DNA from: Tulasnella sp. 424
Lineage: Eukaryota; Basidiomycota; Agaricomycetes; Cantharellales; Tulasnellaceae
Direction: 5' to 3'
Assembly (NCBI GenBank): GCA_019633425.1
Contig: WSUB01000070.1
Location: 124,001 to 188,000, forward strand
DNA: 64,000 bases
The position numbers were made by a program, and so were the translations under genes. This document shows, one piece after another, positions 24,393 through 44,612 of the stretch (positions are counted from its first letter, which is position 1; each line of letters begins with the position of its first letter). The notes below the pieces were generated by a model that saw only the letters and a program-made list of their open reading frames with translations, was not told the DNA's origin and did no database searches.

Positions 24393-25934
24393 ATGGAACC
24401 ATCTACGCAATTGCCCAACCCACCGACTGCCACGACAGAAGGGGATTTCACACTCGCGGCTGCCCTTAACGACCGTGGACACAACAATCGCGCACCCATA
24501 CACTGCCTTCCTCCAGAACTCCTCTCTATTATCATCCAAGAAGTCCACAGCGGACAATCCTACCGCATGCTCTTCGCAATTCGGTTCGTCTGCAGCCTCT
24601 GGATGAAGTTCATCGATTCATCCCCCGAGTTCTGGTGTTCAATCTCGCTGGAGCACAAACCCAACCTCCTTATGATGCTCCTCCGAAATTCAAAGTCGAG
24701 GCCACTATCTGTCCAGTACAGTCCAGACCGAATATACGAAGAGGAAGAACAGATTACAGACTTCTTCCAACTAGTTACCCCCTCAATTGGGAGGTGGAAG
24801 ACCCTCGAATACTCCAGGTATTGGTCCCCGTTTGACGAGAGAATCATCAGCCTTCTCCTCCAAAATCTCGAAACACTGATTGTCGACCTGGGGGGAATCC
24901 CAACGCCCGTCCATTATAATGGGTTCTTGGACGCCCCGAAACTTCAACAGATCAAGTTCAACTCGTTCACCCTCGACTGGAGAACGATACCCAATCTCCG
25001 CGTCGTCGAACTATCCGGAATCGACATTGGCCTACTAGTGGACCACCTCCACCTCCTATTCAAGGCGTCCCCCAGCCTCGAATCCCTCGACATCAGAGCA
25101 GATTTCCTCTTTTCAACGAATCGCAACCTCAGTGACCTCCCTCAAACTCCAAATCTTCTACCAAAGCTCCAAAGGATATTCGTATGTCAACTCCAACCTG
25201 GACCCTGCTCTCGCCTATTAGACCTAATCGACTGTCCAAACCTCCGACATTTCTATTTCCTTGCGAGCCATAAACCCGACCCCGGTTCAGAGAGCCTGGC
25301 TTCAGCGCTGGAACCCATGGGGCGCTTCATTGGGGGTCCCCGACAACCTGGCCACGACGATTCCACGAAACTCCTCGTTGGAAAGTACGCCTCCTGCTTC
25401 ATAATCGAACTCGGGTTTCGGAGGGCGCACCTCTTTAAGGAAGACACTTGGGATGAGCAAAACCACCAACAAGATTGTCAAAACGGTCTTTCTGCTTCCC
25501 TCCGGAAGTTTGATGGACGGACCATCAAGGGCATCAGCAAGATCATCCTCCGTGGAATAAGGCACCAACAGGATATGATCGGTCTATGCCTTATTCTGCA
25601 CCGCTATTGCCCCAGCGTGACGAAGCTCCAAGTAGATCTATCATCTTTACAAGACGACTCTGACGGGTACCCCGTGCTGGAGTGGCTAAGTTCACCATTA
25701 CCGCTGGGGGATGGAGGCGGGTGGTTGTTCCCCAAATTAACCAGTCTCCATATCGATGCCTCCGAACGATCGATCTGTGATGGGATTCTCAGAACCGTTG
25801 AAGGTCGTCAAACTGGAGGAGCCCAAGCGATCCGGGAGGTTGAAATCCAAAAGGGGAAGGTTGGGCGTGGTACCGTAGACAAACTCAAGATATACCTACA
25901 GGATCTCCGTATGGTCGGTACGGAAGTTTTATGA
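24393..25934 (+). CDS. F-box protein with leucine-rich C-terminal region (513 aa)
   Basis: Single-exon gene. The F-box lies near residues 36-80 (context IHCLPPELLSIIIQEV, then VCSLWMKFIDSSPEFW); the rest has irregular leucine-rich segments. By family it should be a substrate adaptor of an SCF (Skp1-Cullin-F-box) ubiquitin ligase; the target is unknown. Such genes are highly expanded in agaricomycetes. A GTGAGT directly follows the stop codon and pairs with a CACAG at 25996-26001, so the 3' UTR may contain an intron. The last part of this gene and its 3' flank reappear as a relic at 42515-42790 inside the xylanase array, so the array grew from a segment that included this gene's tail. Confidence 0.85.
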   Translation: MEPSTQLPNPPTATTEGDFTLAAALNDRGHNNRAPIHCLPPELLSIIIQEVHSGQSYRMLFAIRFVCSLWMKFIDSSPEFWCSISLEHKPNLLMMLLRNSKSRPLSVQYSPDRIYEEEEQITDFFQLVTPSIGRWKTLEYSRYWSPFDERIISLLLQNLETLIVDLGGIPTPVHYNGFLDAPKLQQIKFNSFTLDWRTIPNLRVVELSGIDIGLLVDHLHLLFKASPSLESLDIRADFLFSTNRNLSDLPQTPNLLPKLQRIFVCQLQPGPCSRLLDLIDCPNLRHFYFLASHKPDPGSESLASALEPMGRFIGGPRQPGHDDSTKLLVGKYASCFIIELGFRRAHLFKEDTWDEQNHQQDCQNGLSASLRKFDGRTIKGISKIILRGIRHQQDMIGLCLILHRYCPSVTKLQVDLSSLQDDSDGYPVLEWLSSPLPLGDGGGWLFPKLTSLHIDASERSICDGILRTVEGRQTGGAQAIREVEIQKGKVGRGTVDKLKIYLQDLRMVGTEVL

Positions 25935-26001
25935 GTGAGTACGTTTGGGATGGCGTTGGATGCGTTATAATTTCTTGGGTTGACTTCATCCTGATCCACA
26001 G
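25935..26001 (+). other. possible 3' UTR intron of the F-box gene
   Basis: Begins GTGAGT immediately after TGA and ends in CCACAG. The same arrangement is kept in the relic at 42515-42790, though the relic is not expected to be under selection. Confidence 0.35.
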
Positions 26002-26441
26002 AAAGAATGGAGAGTCCTCATCGTCATCAGTGTTTGTCCTGGCGTTAGAATCATAACTTTATCGTTATTGATGACTGTAAATGTTGTAGGAAGTTCCAGC
26101 TTGAGGACTCTATCCAGATCGTCGAGCCCCTCGATTACGACGAGTGTCCCGCGACTTGACATTGTGTGCTATTGCAGTCAATTCCCTGACGCGAGAAGTC
26201 ATGACTTGAGATAAAAATGCCCAAAGGGAGTCTATTGTGTCTGGCATCAACAATGTCTGTAGGCCCATGGCATAATTCAATAGCTTTTAAGAGTCAGTTC
26301 AGAATTCCGGAAATAATATTAATGCTGCAAATGATCGACACGTCAAAAGGCGAGACGAGTGTATTTTCGTAGGTACAAACGGCTCTTCTCGACCCTGTGC
26401 TAAGCTAAAACACAGGCGATGGAGCCCACTTCGGAAGAAAT

Positions 26442-26550
26442 TTACAAGCACTGAGAGTACCAGTCGTTATACCATACTTGCTAGTCGAGCCCGCCTGATC
26501 AGACAGCAGGTCGCTCCGGGCCAGGCTTGTCCACCGCATTGACCGTACTT
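26442..26550 (-). pseudogene. CBM1 exon relic downstream of xylanase copy 1
   Basis: Recognisable start (KYGQCGG) and end (DWYSQCL) of a family 1 cellulose-binding module, but it is 109 bp long against 102 in the intact form, so the frame is broken in the middle. Confidence 0.75.
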
Positions 26551-26676
26551 GACAGAGAACTATTACATAGAAAAGCCAGAATTCGTATTCGTGGGGGACT
26601 TAAAGAGTTAGACGCTTACGGTCCCTCCGCTTCGGTTGCTGGGGCTAGAGCTAGTGGTGGTCGGGTTGGAAGTGCC

Positions 26677-28320
<1,644 letters not shown>

Positions 28321-28513
28321 CTGAACAACAATGTCTCTACGCCCGTGGCATGATTCAATAGCTTTTAAAAGTCACTTCAGGATTCCGGAAATATTGCTGC
28401 ACATGATCGACAATTTTAAATGCGAGACCAGTGTATTCTCGTACGTACAGGCGGCGCTTCGCAACCCTGTACTAAGCTAAAACACAGGCGATGGAACCCA
28501 CTGCGGGATATAT

Positions 28514-28615
28514 TTACAAGCGATGAGAATACCAGTCGCTACTGTACTTGCAAGTCGAGCCGGCCTGACAGCAGGTCGCTCCGGGCCAGCCTTGTCCACC
28601 GCATCGGCCGTACTT
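28514..28615 (-). pseudogene. CBM1 exon relic, open but damaged, xylanase copy 2
   Basis: The 34-codon reading frame is open from KYG to TAA, but the last cysteine is replaced by Arg (SHRL for SQCL). It is separated from the xylanase frame by a TGA. Confidence 0.7.
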
Positions 28616-28742
28616 GGCAGAGCACTATACATTGAAAAGTCCGAATCCGTATTATGGGCGGGCCTAAAGAGTTAGACGCTTACGGTCCTCCGCTTGGGTT
28701 GCTGGGGATAGAGCTGGTAGGGGTTGGGTAGGAAGTGTCCGA

Positions 28743-30640
<1,898 letters not shown>

Positions 30641-30642
30641 GC

Positions 30643-31159
30643 TTAGTAAACGCAAGCCGCTGTCTGTGTTTGTGTTATTCCACGCTCGTGTTCGCTTGCA
30701 CCCCCTGGTCTATAATTCAACAATGATTTATTCCTCTCCATTTCATAGCTTAGCCTATTGACCACAATGGCCTGCAAACTCTTGAAACTATTCTTGGAGA
30801 GGGGAGGACGGTTGTCCGAGAGGGGATTATTTGATAGTAAAATTGAATTGTATTTAGTTATGGCCAATAATCGAACTTGTATACATATAAGGGGTTCTGT
30901 GTGGGGAACTAATACAAACGCGGGGGCGATTCTCTTATGGGGAATCGCCCTATCCCTGTGACCCTCAAATTCCCATCACAAACCGGGCAGAAGAGGGTAA
31001 GTATCGCCCAACACTCTCCAGCTTAGCACCGCCACCAACTGAAGATTCTTTATTGTGAGCCGTGGATCCGTCGGCAATGCTCCACCTGGCTTCACCCATG
31101 CTCAAACCGTGGCTGCCAGTGTCCAAGGAGTTCGTCAACCTGCATGGCGCGCGTTAATA
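30643..31159. repeat. array spacer, gamma type, part 1 of copy 1
   Basis: Similar to 36850-37375 and, in its last part, to 45500-45815. Together with 31713-32330 it forms one gamma unit that was split by insertion of the element at 31160. Confidence 0.65.
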
Positions 31160-31712
31160 GGGCGGTTCACGCAGGCCAAAACGACGCGAAAACGACATGA
31201 AAACACCGGGGGAAACAGTCACGAAAACGCGACGAAAACGGCGTTTTTGCAAAAACGCGTTTTGGCACCTAGAGCCCCAAAGCCGTTTTTGCCTCCACAA
31301 AAACGACACCAAAACCGGACCAAAACCGGAGCCCCGGCCTTAAGCCTGCCTGACTAAGCTGCCCAAAAATTCTATCATTCTTTTTCTTTGGATATAGTGC
31401 CCTATGAGGACTCAGCGGGTGCGTTCACGCTTAGAGATAGCTGGCATGGAGGTGAAGTGCGGGATAGGACCAAGAAGATTTCGATTCTACCTGCCAGGTT
31501 CATGAATTACATAAGGTTAAGGAAAATACATAAGGCTGAGGCTGCCCTTTAGTGGGTCAGTTTTGAGGATTGTTTTGGTAAAAATGATGGAGGGGGTTTC
31601 ACGCAGAGCGCGAAAATGGGGCAAATACGTCGTCGAAACGGTGTGTTTTCGCCCCGTTTTTAAGGTCGTTTTTGCGTCGTTTTCGCGTCGTTTTCGCCTG
31701 CGTGAACCGCCC
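31160..31712. mobile_element. non-autonomous TIR element (MITE), 553 bp
   Basis: Begins GGGCGGTTCACGCAGGC and ends with the inverse complement; the imperfect terminal inverted repeats run at least 36 bp. TAATA is present on both sides (31155-31159 and 31713-31717) as target duplication. The homologous sites at 37377 and 45815 lack the element and read straight through, which proves an insertion. The inside is rich in AAAACG/CGTTTT repeats and encodes no transposase; the 100-codon ORF across its left end is chance. Superfamily not determined. Confidence 0.9.
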
Positions 31713-31960
31713 TAATAGCTCCGTCACACATAGATGTATTTGTAATGACTGTGAAAGGAGTAATTAATGAAAGAGCCGCATTAGACGATTGGAACCGTAT
31801 CGCTCACGCGTTTCCCGAGGATAAAACCCTCGAATCAGTGAGTGGGACAACAACTTGAGCTTTCGGGGTAGCTACAAAGAGAGGAGGCGAAACTGCGAGT
31901 CCCAGCTTCGCGCTCGATAACAGCGCGGATATAGACTTTTGAGAGAGAAAATAATTAAGT
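31713..31960 (-). pseudogene. 5' fragment of the orphan membrane protein gene, copy 1
   Basis: Matches exon 1 and the beginning of exon 2 of the gene at 46358-47350: the signal-peptide region (LGLAV...VVVPLTD) and the GGAGCTATT block. The start codon is ATA instead of ATG (31930-31932), and exons 3 onward are missing. Confidence 0.7.
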
Positions 31961-32330
31961 AAGAGACGAGAAGAGAGGGATGTAGCGACAGTTGGATGTT
32001 GATTTCAAAAGAGTGCTGTCGGGCGTCGTCGACTGGGTGCTCCAGAACCACCTTCGGTACTTGCCGCGCCAACGAGAACATGGGCCGGCGGCTCCACCGA
32101 GCCCCCCGCACGAGAACGATCTTCTGCGGAGAGCTTGCATTCTGTGCGTGCGACTAGCCTACATCAAGTTTTGCGTATACAGTAGCGCAAGGCCAGGACG
32201 AACCCGAGCTCCTGTGTCAAGACTTGTGGGCAAGGAGAGCGAGCGAATTGAGTGCTGCTCGGCATTATTAATTCAACTGACTTGAGGTTAAAACGCTCAA
32301 AGGGAGTCTATTGTATAATTTCGACCTTAG
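31961..32330. repeat. array spacer, gamma type, part 2 of copy 1
   Basis: Corresponds to the promoter-side flank of the orphan membrane protein gene. Similar stretches lie at 37606-37960, 46016-46357 and 47351-47700. Confidence 0.65.
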
Positions 32331-32662
32331 AGCCGGTCCCGTGTCCCGCCTCGTTTTTACTGACACCGGATTTCGCCCCCTTTCCTGATGGATTCTTCAG
32401 GAACGTCCGTGGAAACTCTCAGAAACGCCCCAGGAACGACGCTAAGGTCGAGATTATACAGTATTGTGCCTCGCATCAATATTGTCTCTACGCACATGGG
32501 ATGATTCAATAGCTTTTCAGATTCACTTCGGAATTCCGGAATTAATGCTGCACATGATCGACAACCCAAAGGCGAGACCAGTGTATTCTCGCACGTGGAA
32601 GCGGCGCTTCGCACCCTGTGCTAAGCTGAAACACGGACGATGGAACCCACTTCGGGATAAAT

Positions 32663-32764
32663 TTACAAGCACTGAGAGTACTAGTCGTTACCCTACTTGC
32701 AAGTCGGGCCGGACTGACAGCAGGTCGCTCCGCTTCAGCCTCGTCCACCGCATCGGCCGTACTT
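32663..32764 (-). pseudogene. CBM1 exon relic, xylanase copy 3
   Basis: Full length (102 bp) with three in-frame stops, including TGA at the conserved Trp codon after CGGRG. Confidence 0.7.
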
Positions 32765-32891
32765 GGCAGAGCATCATACATAGAAAAGTCAGAATCCGAT
32801 TTTGGGGCGGGCTTAAAAATCAGATGCTTGCGGTTCCTCCGCTTCGGTTGCTAGGGCCAGAGCTGGTGGTGGCTGGGTTGGAAGTGCCCGA

Positions 32892-34540
<1,649 letters not shown>

Positions 34541-34721
34541 TGTCTCTATGCCCGTGGCATGGTTCAAGGGCTTCTCAGAGTCACATCAGAGTTCCGGAAA
34601 TAATGCTGCACATGATCGACAATTGAGAAGGCGGGACCCGTGTATTCCGGTACGTACAGGCGGCGCTTCGCAACCCTGGGCTAAGCTGAAACACAGGCGA
34701 TGAAACCCACTTCGGGATAGA

Positions 34722-34823
34722 TTACAAGCACTGAGAGTACCAGTCGTTACTGTACTTGCAAGTCGAGCCGGACTGACAGCAGGTCGCTCCGGGCCAGCCT
34801 CCTCCACCGCATTGGCCGTACTT
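34722..34823 (-). pseudogene. intact CBM1 exon stranded behind a stop, xylanase copy 4
   Basis: An undamaged family 1 cellulose-binding module of 33 residues with all expected cysteines (KYGQCGG ... CCQSGSTC ... SQCL). It lies in frame behind an open Ser/Thr/Pro linker and a GTAAGC...AAG intron-like stretch, but the xylanase frame stops at TAG 34949-34951 first. Only this copy keeps both an open linker and a complete module. Confidence 0.7.
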
Positions 34824-34948
34824 AGCAGAGCACTATACATAGAAACGTCCGAATCCGCATTTGGGGCGGGCTTAAAGAGTTAGACGCTTACGGTTCCTCC
34901 ACTTGGGTTGCTGGGGCTAGAGCTGGTGGTGGTTGGGTTGAAAGTGCC

Positions 34949-35754
<806 letters not shown>

Positions 35755-35789
35755 TTATAGTGCTTTCTGGCCCCGAACGACTTGATTTT

Positions 35790-36840
35790 GGCTTCAATTA
35801 TCCCTATATCAAAGTTCTTTCAATTCCAATTTTAACTCGAGACCAGGTATATTCGGAGCAAGAATGAGATGGCGAATGTCGCTGAGATTACTCCATTTGG
35901 TGAACGAGCCTATATTTTGCTGCGCATTCTATATATACCTACTTCGTGGTGGAATATGTCTCTCGATGCTCGTGGTTCGGGAAGACGTCGAGTGGCGGGT
36001 ATTCGGGATTTTCGTTGCTGAACAGCAGGAAACCTCGGGGTTCACTTTTAAGTTCATTCGCGCCCCTGGCTCAACGTTGGACCACGGACCCTATTGAACC
36101 AAGGGGAAGCGTGATATATGCTTCCAAAATGCGCACGGGTTCAGCTCGGCGTGCGTTTGAATGGACTGAGAACGACTCTGGTCGGTGGGCTCTCCACCTC
36201 GCTCCCTTCCGCTTTTGTAACAGTTTCATCTCCATGGAGTAATCGGACGATCACTAGATCAGGAAATGCGCCGTAGTATAATTCACCAATCTGTGCCTTA
36301 TATGTTCAAAAGGCCTAAGCTTTCATCCATTCTCGTTGAGGCCCTCTGACATACGGCGCTCAAACACGATCCAGCCTGACCAGAATTTTCCTGGCTATCT
36401 TCGTATTCGTGCCCCATTGAGCTCGAGCGGTTTCTGAATTGGACGGACAGCGACGACGATGCTGCGAGGGCTGGGTCCTCTCTGAGACATAGTCCAGTGG
36501 CTGAGACGCGTAGACGGCGAACATCGGTGACCCTGGCGCTCATTTCGTTGCAGACCGACCACCATTCCCTGATTCCTCTTGGAGATCGCTCGAAGCTTAC
36601 TCCAGCGCAGAACTCGATACGTTCGGATGACCATGCTTATCCTTGAAGGTGCAAGGGAACGGCCGACTCCTAACCAAGCGTGAGTTCTGAAGCAAGTGAG
36701 ACAACTTGGGAACTTCCGCAACCGTCCTGATCTTACTTAGAATAAATGCAATGACCTCACACGGCAGTACCTAAAAATGATGAAAGGCCTTTGCAACTTC
36801 CAATTCCGTATGTATAGCACAGTCATTGGTCGTTTTAGCT
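35790..36840. repeat. array spacer, beta type, copy 2
   Basis: Similar to 29560-30640. The minus-strand frame seen there is interrupted here by TAA. No gene. Confidence 0.65.
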
Positions 36841-36849
36841 AGCTTAGCT

Positions 36850-37374
36850 TTCCGAGGTAAACGCAAGCCGCTGTCTGTGTTTGTGTTATTCCACGTGTTC
36901 GCTTGCACTTGCACCCCCTGGTCTATAATTCAACAACAATTTATTCCTCTCCATTTCATATCTTAGCCTATTGACCACAATGGCCTGCAAACTGTTGAAA
37001 TTATTTTGGAGAGGGGAGGACGGTTGTCCGAGGGGGGATCATTTGATAGTAGAATTCCACTGTATTTAATCATAGCCAGTGATCGAACTGTTATGTATAC
37101 TAATATAAGGGGTTCTGTGTGGGGAAATAATAAAAAAAGGGGGGGAGGACGATTCTCCCATGGGAAATCGCCCTATCCCCTGTGACCCCAAAATTCCCAA
37201 CACAAACCGGCACAGAAGAGGGTAAGTATGGCCCAACACTCCAGCTTAGCACTGCCAGCAACCGAAGATTCTTTATTGTGAGCCGTGGATCCGTCTGCAG
37301 TGCTCCACCTGGCTTCACCCATGCACAAACCGTGGCTGCCAGTGTCCAGGGAGTTCGTCAACATGCATGGCCCG
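36850..37374. repeat. array spacer, gamma type, part 1 of copy 2
   Basis: Uninterrupted counterpart of 30643-31159; runs directly into the membrane-gene fragment, giving the empty site for the element at 31160. Confidence 0.65.
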
Positions 37375-37605
37375 TAAATAGCTCGCCACACATAGATGTT
37401 TTTGAAATGACTGTGAAAGGAGCAATTACTGAAAGAGTCGCATTAGACGATTGGAACCGTATCTGCTCACGCGTTTCCCGAGAATAATATCCTTGAATCA
37501 GTGAGTGGGGCAACAACTTGGGCTGTCGAGGTAGCTACAAAGAGAGGAGGCGAAACTCCGAGTCCCAGCTTCGCGCTCGATAACAGCGCGGATATATACT
37601 TTGAG
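37375..37605 (-). pseudogene. 5' fragment of the orphan membrane protein gene, copy 2
   Basis: Same truncated fragment as at 31713-31960, without the TIR element and with the same ATA in place of ATG (37593-37595). The shared lost start suggests both derive from one already broken copy. Confidence 0.7.
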
Positions 37606-37960
37606 AGGGAAAAAAAATTAAGCAAGAGGCGAGAAGAGAGGGATGTAGCGACAGTTGGATGTTGATTTCAAAAGAGTGCTGTTGGGCGTCGTCGACTGAG
37701 TGCTCCAGAACCACCTTCGATACTTGCCACGACAACGAGAACATGGGACGGCGGCTCCACCCAGCCCCCCCGCACAAGAACGATTTTCTGCGGAGAGTTT
37801 GCATTCCATGCGTGCGACTAGCCTACATCAAGGTTTGCGTATTACGCAAGGCCAGGACGAACCCGAGCTCCGGTGTCAAGACTTGTGTGCAAGGAGAGCG
37901 AGGGATTGAGTGCTGCTCGACATTATTGGTTCAACTGACTTGAGGTTAAAACGCTCAAAA
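37606..37960. repeat. array spacer, gamma type, part 2 of copy 2
   Basis: Counterpart of 31961-32330; promoter-side flank of the orphan membrane protein gene. Confidence 0.6.
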
Positions 37961-38310
37961 GGAGTCTACTGTATAATTTCGACCTTAGAGTCGGTCCCAT
38001 GTCCCGCCTCATTTTTTCTGACACCGGATTTCCCCCCTTTTCCTTATGGATTCTTCAGGAACGTCCGTGGAAACACTCAGAAACGCCCCAGGAACGACGC
38101 TAAGGTCGAGATTATACAGTACTGCGCCCCTCATCAATATTGTCTCTACGCACATGGGATGATTCAATAGCTTTTCAGAGTCACTTCGAAATTCCGGAAA
38201 TAATGCTGCACATAATCGGCAAGTCAAAAGGCGAGACCAGTGTACAAGCGGCGCTTCTCAACTCCGTGCTAAGCTGAAACACAGGCGATGGAACCTACTT
38301 CGGAATAAAA

Positions 38311-38412
38311 TTACAAGCACTGAGAGTACCAGTCGTTACCCTACTTGCAAGTCGAGCCGGACTGACAGCAGGTCGCTCCGCTTCAGCCTCGTCCATCGCA
38401 TTGGCCGTACTT
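38311..38412 (-). pseudogene. CBM1 exon relic, xylanase copy 5
   Basis: Full length but with in-frame stops (TGA at the Trp codon after DGRG, TAG after STCK) and a Gly-to-Asp change. Confidence 0.7.
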
Positions 38413-38467
38413 GGCGGAGTGTCATACATGGAAAACTCAGAATCCGTTTTCGGGGCGGGCTTAAAAA

Positions 38468-40140
<1,673 letters not shown>

Positions 40141-40330
40141 AAAGAACAGTGTCTCTTTGCCCGTGGCAGGATTCGATAGCTTTTCAGAGTCACTTCAGAG
40201 TTCCGGAAATAATGCTGCACATGATCGACAATTGAGAATGCGGGACCGTGTATTCCGGTACGTACAGGCGGCGCTTCGCAACCCTGGGCTAAGCTGAAAC
40301 ACAGGCGATGGAACCCACTTCGGGATAGAT

Positions 40331-40432
40331 TTACAAGCTCTAAGAGTACTAGTCGTTACTGTACTTGCAAGTCGAGCCGGACTGACAGCAAGTCGCTCCG
40401 GTCCAGCCTCGTCCACCGCATTGGCCGTACTT
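40331..40432 (-). pseudogene. CBM1 exon relic, xylanase copy 6
   Basis: Intact through STCKYSND, then two TAG stops and a Cys-to-Ser change in the last eight codons. Confidence 0.7.
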
Positions 40433-40561
40433 GGCAGAACACTATACATAGAAAATTCAGTATCAGGAGTCGGGGCGGGCTTTAAAGAATCAGACGCTTG
40501 CGGTTCGTCCGCTTGGGTTGCTGGGGCCAGAGCTGGTGGTGGTTGGATTGGAAGTGCCCGT

Positions 40562-41367
<806 letters not shown>

Positions 41368-41399
41368 TTATAGTGCTTTCTGGCCTCGAATGATTTGAG

Positions 41400-42480
41400 T
41401 TCGGCTTATATTATCCGCATATCAAAGGTCTTTCAGTTCCAGTCCTACCGCCGGACCAGGCATATTGGGAGCAAGAATGAGATGGCGAATGTCGCTGAGA
41501 TTACTCCATTTGGTGGCCGAGCCTATATTTTGCCGCGCATTCTATATATAGCTACTTCACGGTGGAATATGTCTCTCGATCCTTCGTGGTTCGGGAAGGC
41601 GTAGAGTGGCGGGTACTTATTCGGGCCTCTCGTTCCTGAACACTAGGAAACCTCGGGTTCAATTTTAAGTTTATTCGCACCCCTTGCTCAACTATGAATC
41701 ACGGACCATATTAACCAGGCGAAAGCGTCATGTATGCTTCCGAAATGCGTTTGGCCCCGGCTTGGGGTGCGTTCGAATAGGCTCAGAACGACCCTATTCG
41801 GCTTCGCGCTCGGTGGGCTCCCCGACCCGCTCCCTTCAGCTTTTGTATCAGTTTCATCTCCATGGGGTAATCGGACGGTCACTAGATCAGGAAATGCGCC
41901 GTAGTCTAACTCGCCAATTTGTGCCTTATATGTCTAAAAGTTCTGACCTTTCATCCATTCTCGTTGAGGCCCTCTGACATACGGCGCTCAAACACGATCC
42001 AGCCTTACAAGAATCTTCCTGGTTACCTTCGTATTCGTGACCCATTGAGCTCGAGCGGCTTCTCAATAGGACGGACAGCGACGACGATACTACGAGTGCT
42101 GGGTGCTCTTTGAGACATAGTCCACTGGCTGAGACGCGTCGGCGGCGAACCTCGTGACCCTGGCGCTCATTTCGTTGCAGACCGACCACCATTCGCTGCT
42201 TCCTCTCAGCTATCGCTCGTAAATTACCTCCTTCGTAGAATTCGATACCGTCAGAGGACGATGCTTATCCTTGAAGGTGCGAGGAAACGGCGGACTCCTA
42301 ACCAAGCATGAGTTCTGAAGCAGGTGAGACAACTTGGGAACTTCCGCAACCGTCCTGATCTTACTTAAAATAAATGCAATGACCTCACACGGGAGTACCT
42401 AAAGGTGATGAAAGACCTTTGCAACTTCCAATCTCGTATGTGTGGCACAGTCTTTGGTCGTTTTAGCTAGCTTAGCTTTC
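41400..42480. repeat. array spacer, beta type, copy 3
   Basis: Similar to 29560-30640. Contains at 41482-41558 the same 77-mer that flanks the assembly gap at 44436. No gene. Confidence 0.65.
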
Positions 42481-42514
42481 CGCAAGGCCAGGACGAAAAC
42501 CCGAGGTTCCCCAG

Positions 42515-42790
42515 CTGGGGGAGCACAGGCGACCCGGGAGGTTGAAAATTAAAAGGGAATGATTGGGCGTGGTACCGTCGAGAAGCTCAAGACATACCTA
42601 CAAGATCTCCGTATGGTCGGTACGGAAGTCTTCTGAGTGAGTGCCTTTGCGATGGCACTGGATGCGTTATAATTTATTGGCCTGACTTCATCCTCATTCA
42701 CAGAGCGAATGGTGGTGTGGAGTACTTATAAGCATCACTTCTGATGCGTTCTTGTTGGTGTTAGAATCAGAAACTGGATCTTGATTGCCA
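42515..42790 (+). pseudogene. relic of the F-box gene 3' end
   Basis: Matches 25812-26080: the last 35 or so codons, the stop, and the 3' flank (GTGAGT..., GGATGCGTTATAATTT, ACTTCATCCT) of the F-box gene. Joined on its left to a short piece of gamma spacer (AAGGCCAGGACGA, 42484-42497) and on its right to the downstream flank of xylanase copy 7. Confidence 0.85.
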
Positions 42791-43208
42791 GTGTGATTCA
42801 GCGCGAATCACGGGCTGCTTGAATGAGAGCAGGTCGGGACATGGAATGAGACCAAGGCAGCTCGGAGACAGATGTTCCGACTGAGACTGTCAGTGGCCCG
42901 CCTTTGAGATTAAGATTTAGCCATACTGCAGAGGACGAAATGAGATCGCCCTGGGTCGAACGCCGGCCCTGACGCGAGAAGTTATGACGTGACGTTAAAA
43001 CGCCCAAAGGGAGTCTATCGTGCCTCGCATCAATAATCTCTCTACGCCTATGGGACGATTCAATGGCTTTTCAGAGTCACTTCAGAATTCCGGAAATATT
43101 GCTGCACATGATCGCCAACAGACCAGTGTATTCTGGTACGTACAAGTGGCGCTTCGCAACCCTGAGCTAAGCTGAAACACAGGCGATGGAACCCACTTCT
43201 GAATAAAT

Positions 43209-43310
43209 TTACAAGCGATGAGAGTACCAGTCCTTACAGCACTTGCAAGTCGAACCGGACTGACAGTACGTCGCTCCGGTCCAGCCTCGTCCACCGCATT
43301 GGCCGTATTT
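43209..43310 (-). pseudogene. CBM1 exon relic, open but damaged, xylanase copy 7
   Basis: Open over 34 codons, but one core cysteine is Tyr, an extra CC appears after STCK, and the final Cys is Arg. It is cut off from the xylanase frame by TGA. Confidence 0.65.
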
Positions 43311-43438
43311 GGCAGAGCATTATACATAGAAAATTTAGAATCCGCACTCGGGGCGGGCTTAAAGAATCAGACGTTTGCGGTTCCTCCGCTTGGGTTGCTG
43401 GGGCCAAAGCTGGTGGTGGTTGGGTTGGAAGTGCCCGA

Positions 43439-44244
<806 letters not shown>

Positions 44245-44358
44245 TTATAGTGCTTTCTTGCCTCGAATGATTTGAGTTCTGCTTCAATTATCCGCATATC
44301 AAAGGTCTTTCAATTCCAATTCTACCGCCGGACCAGGCATATTAGGAGCAAGAATGAG

Positions 44359-44435
44359 ATGGCGAATGTCGCTGAGATTACTCCATTTGGTGGCCGAGCC
44401 TATATTTTGCCGCGCATTCTATATATAGCTACTTC
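44359..44435. repeat. 77-bp direct repeat, left of assembly gap
   Basis: Identical over all 77 bases to 44536-44612 on the other side of the gap and to 41482-41558. Both flanking copies abut the gap exactly. Confidence 0.95.
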
Positions 44436-44535
44436 NNNNNNNNNNNNNNNNNNNNNNNNNNNNNNNNNNNNNNNNNNNNNNNNNNNNNNNNNNNNNNNNN
44501 NNNNNNNNNNNNNNNNNNNNNNNNNNNNNNNNNNN
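44436..44535. other. assembly gap (100 N)
   Basis: Exactly 100 N, the usual placeholder for a gap of unknown size. It lies in the beta-type flank of xylanase copy 7. Confidence 0.99.
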
Positions 44536-44612
44536 ATGGCGAATGTCGCTGAGATTACTCCATTTGGTGGCCGAGCCTATATTTTGCCGCGCATTCTATA
44601 TATAGCTACTTC
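44536..44612. repeat. 77-bp direct repeat, right of assembly gap
   Basis: Second flanking copy; see left copy at 44359-44435. Confidence 0.95.
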
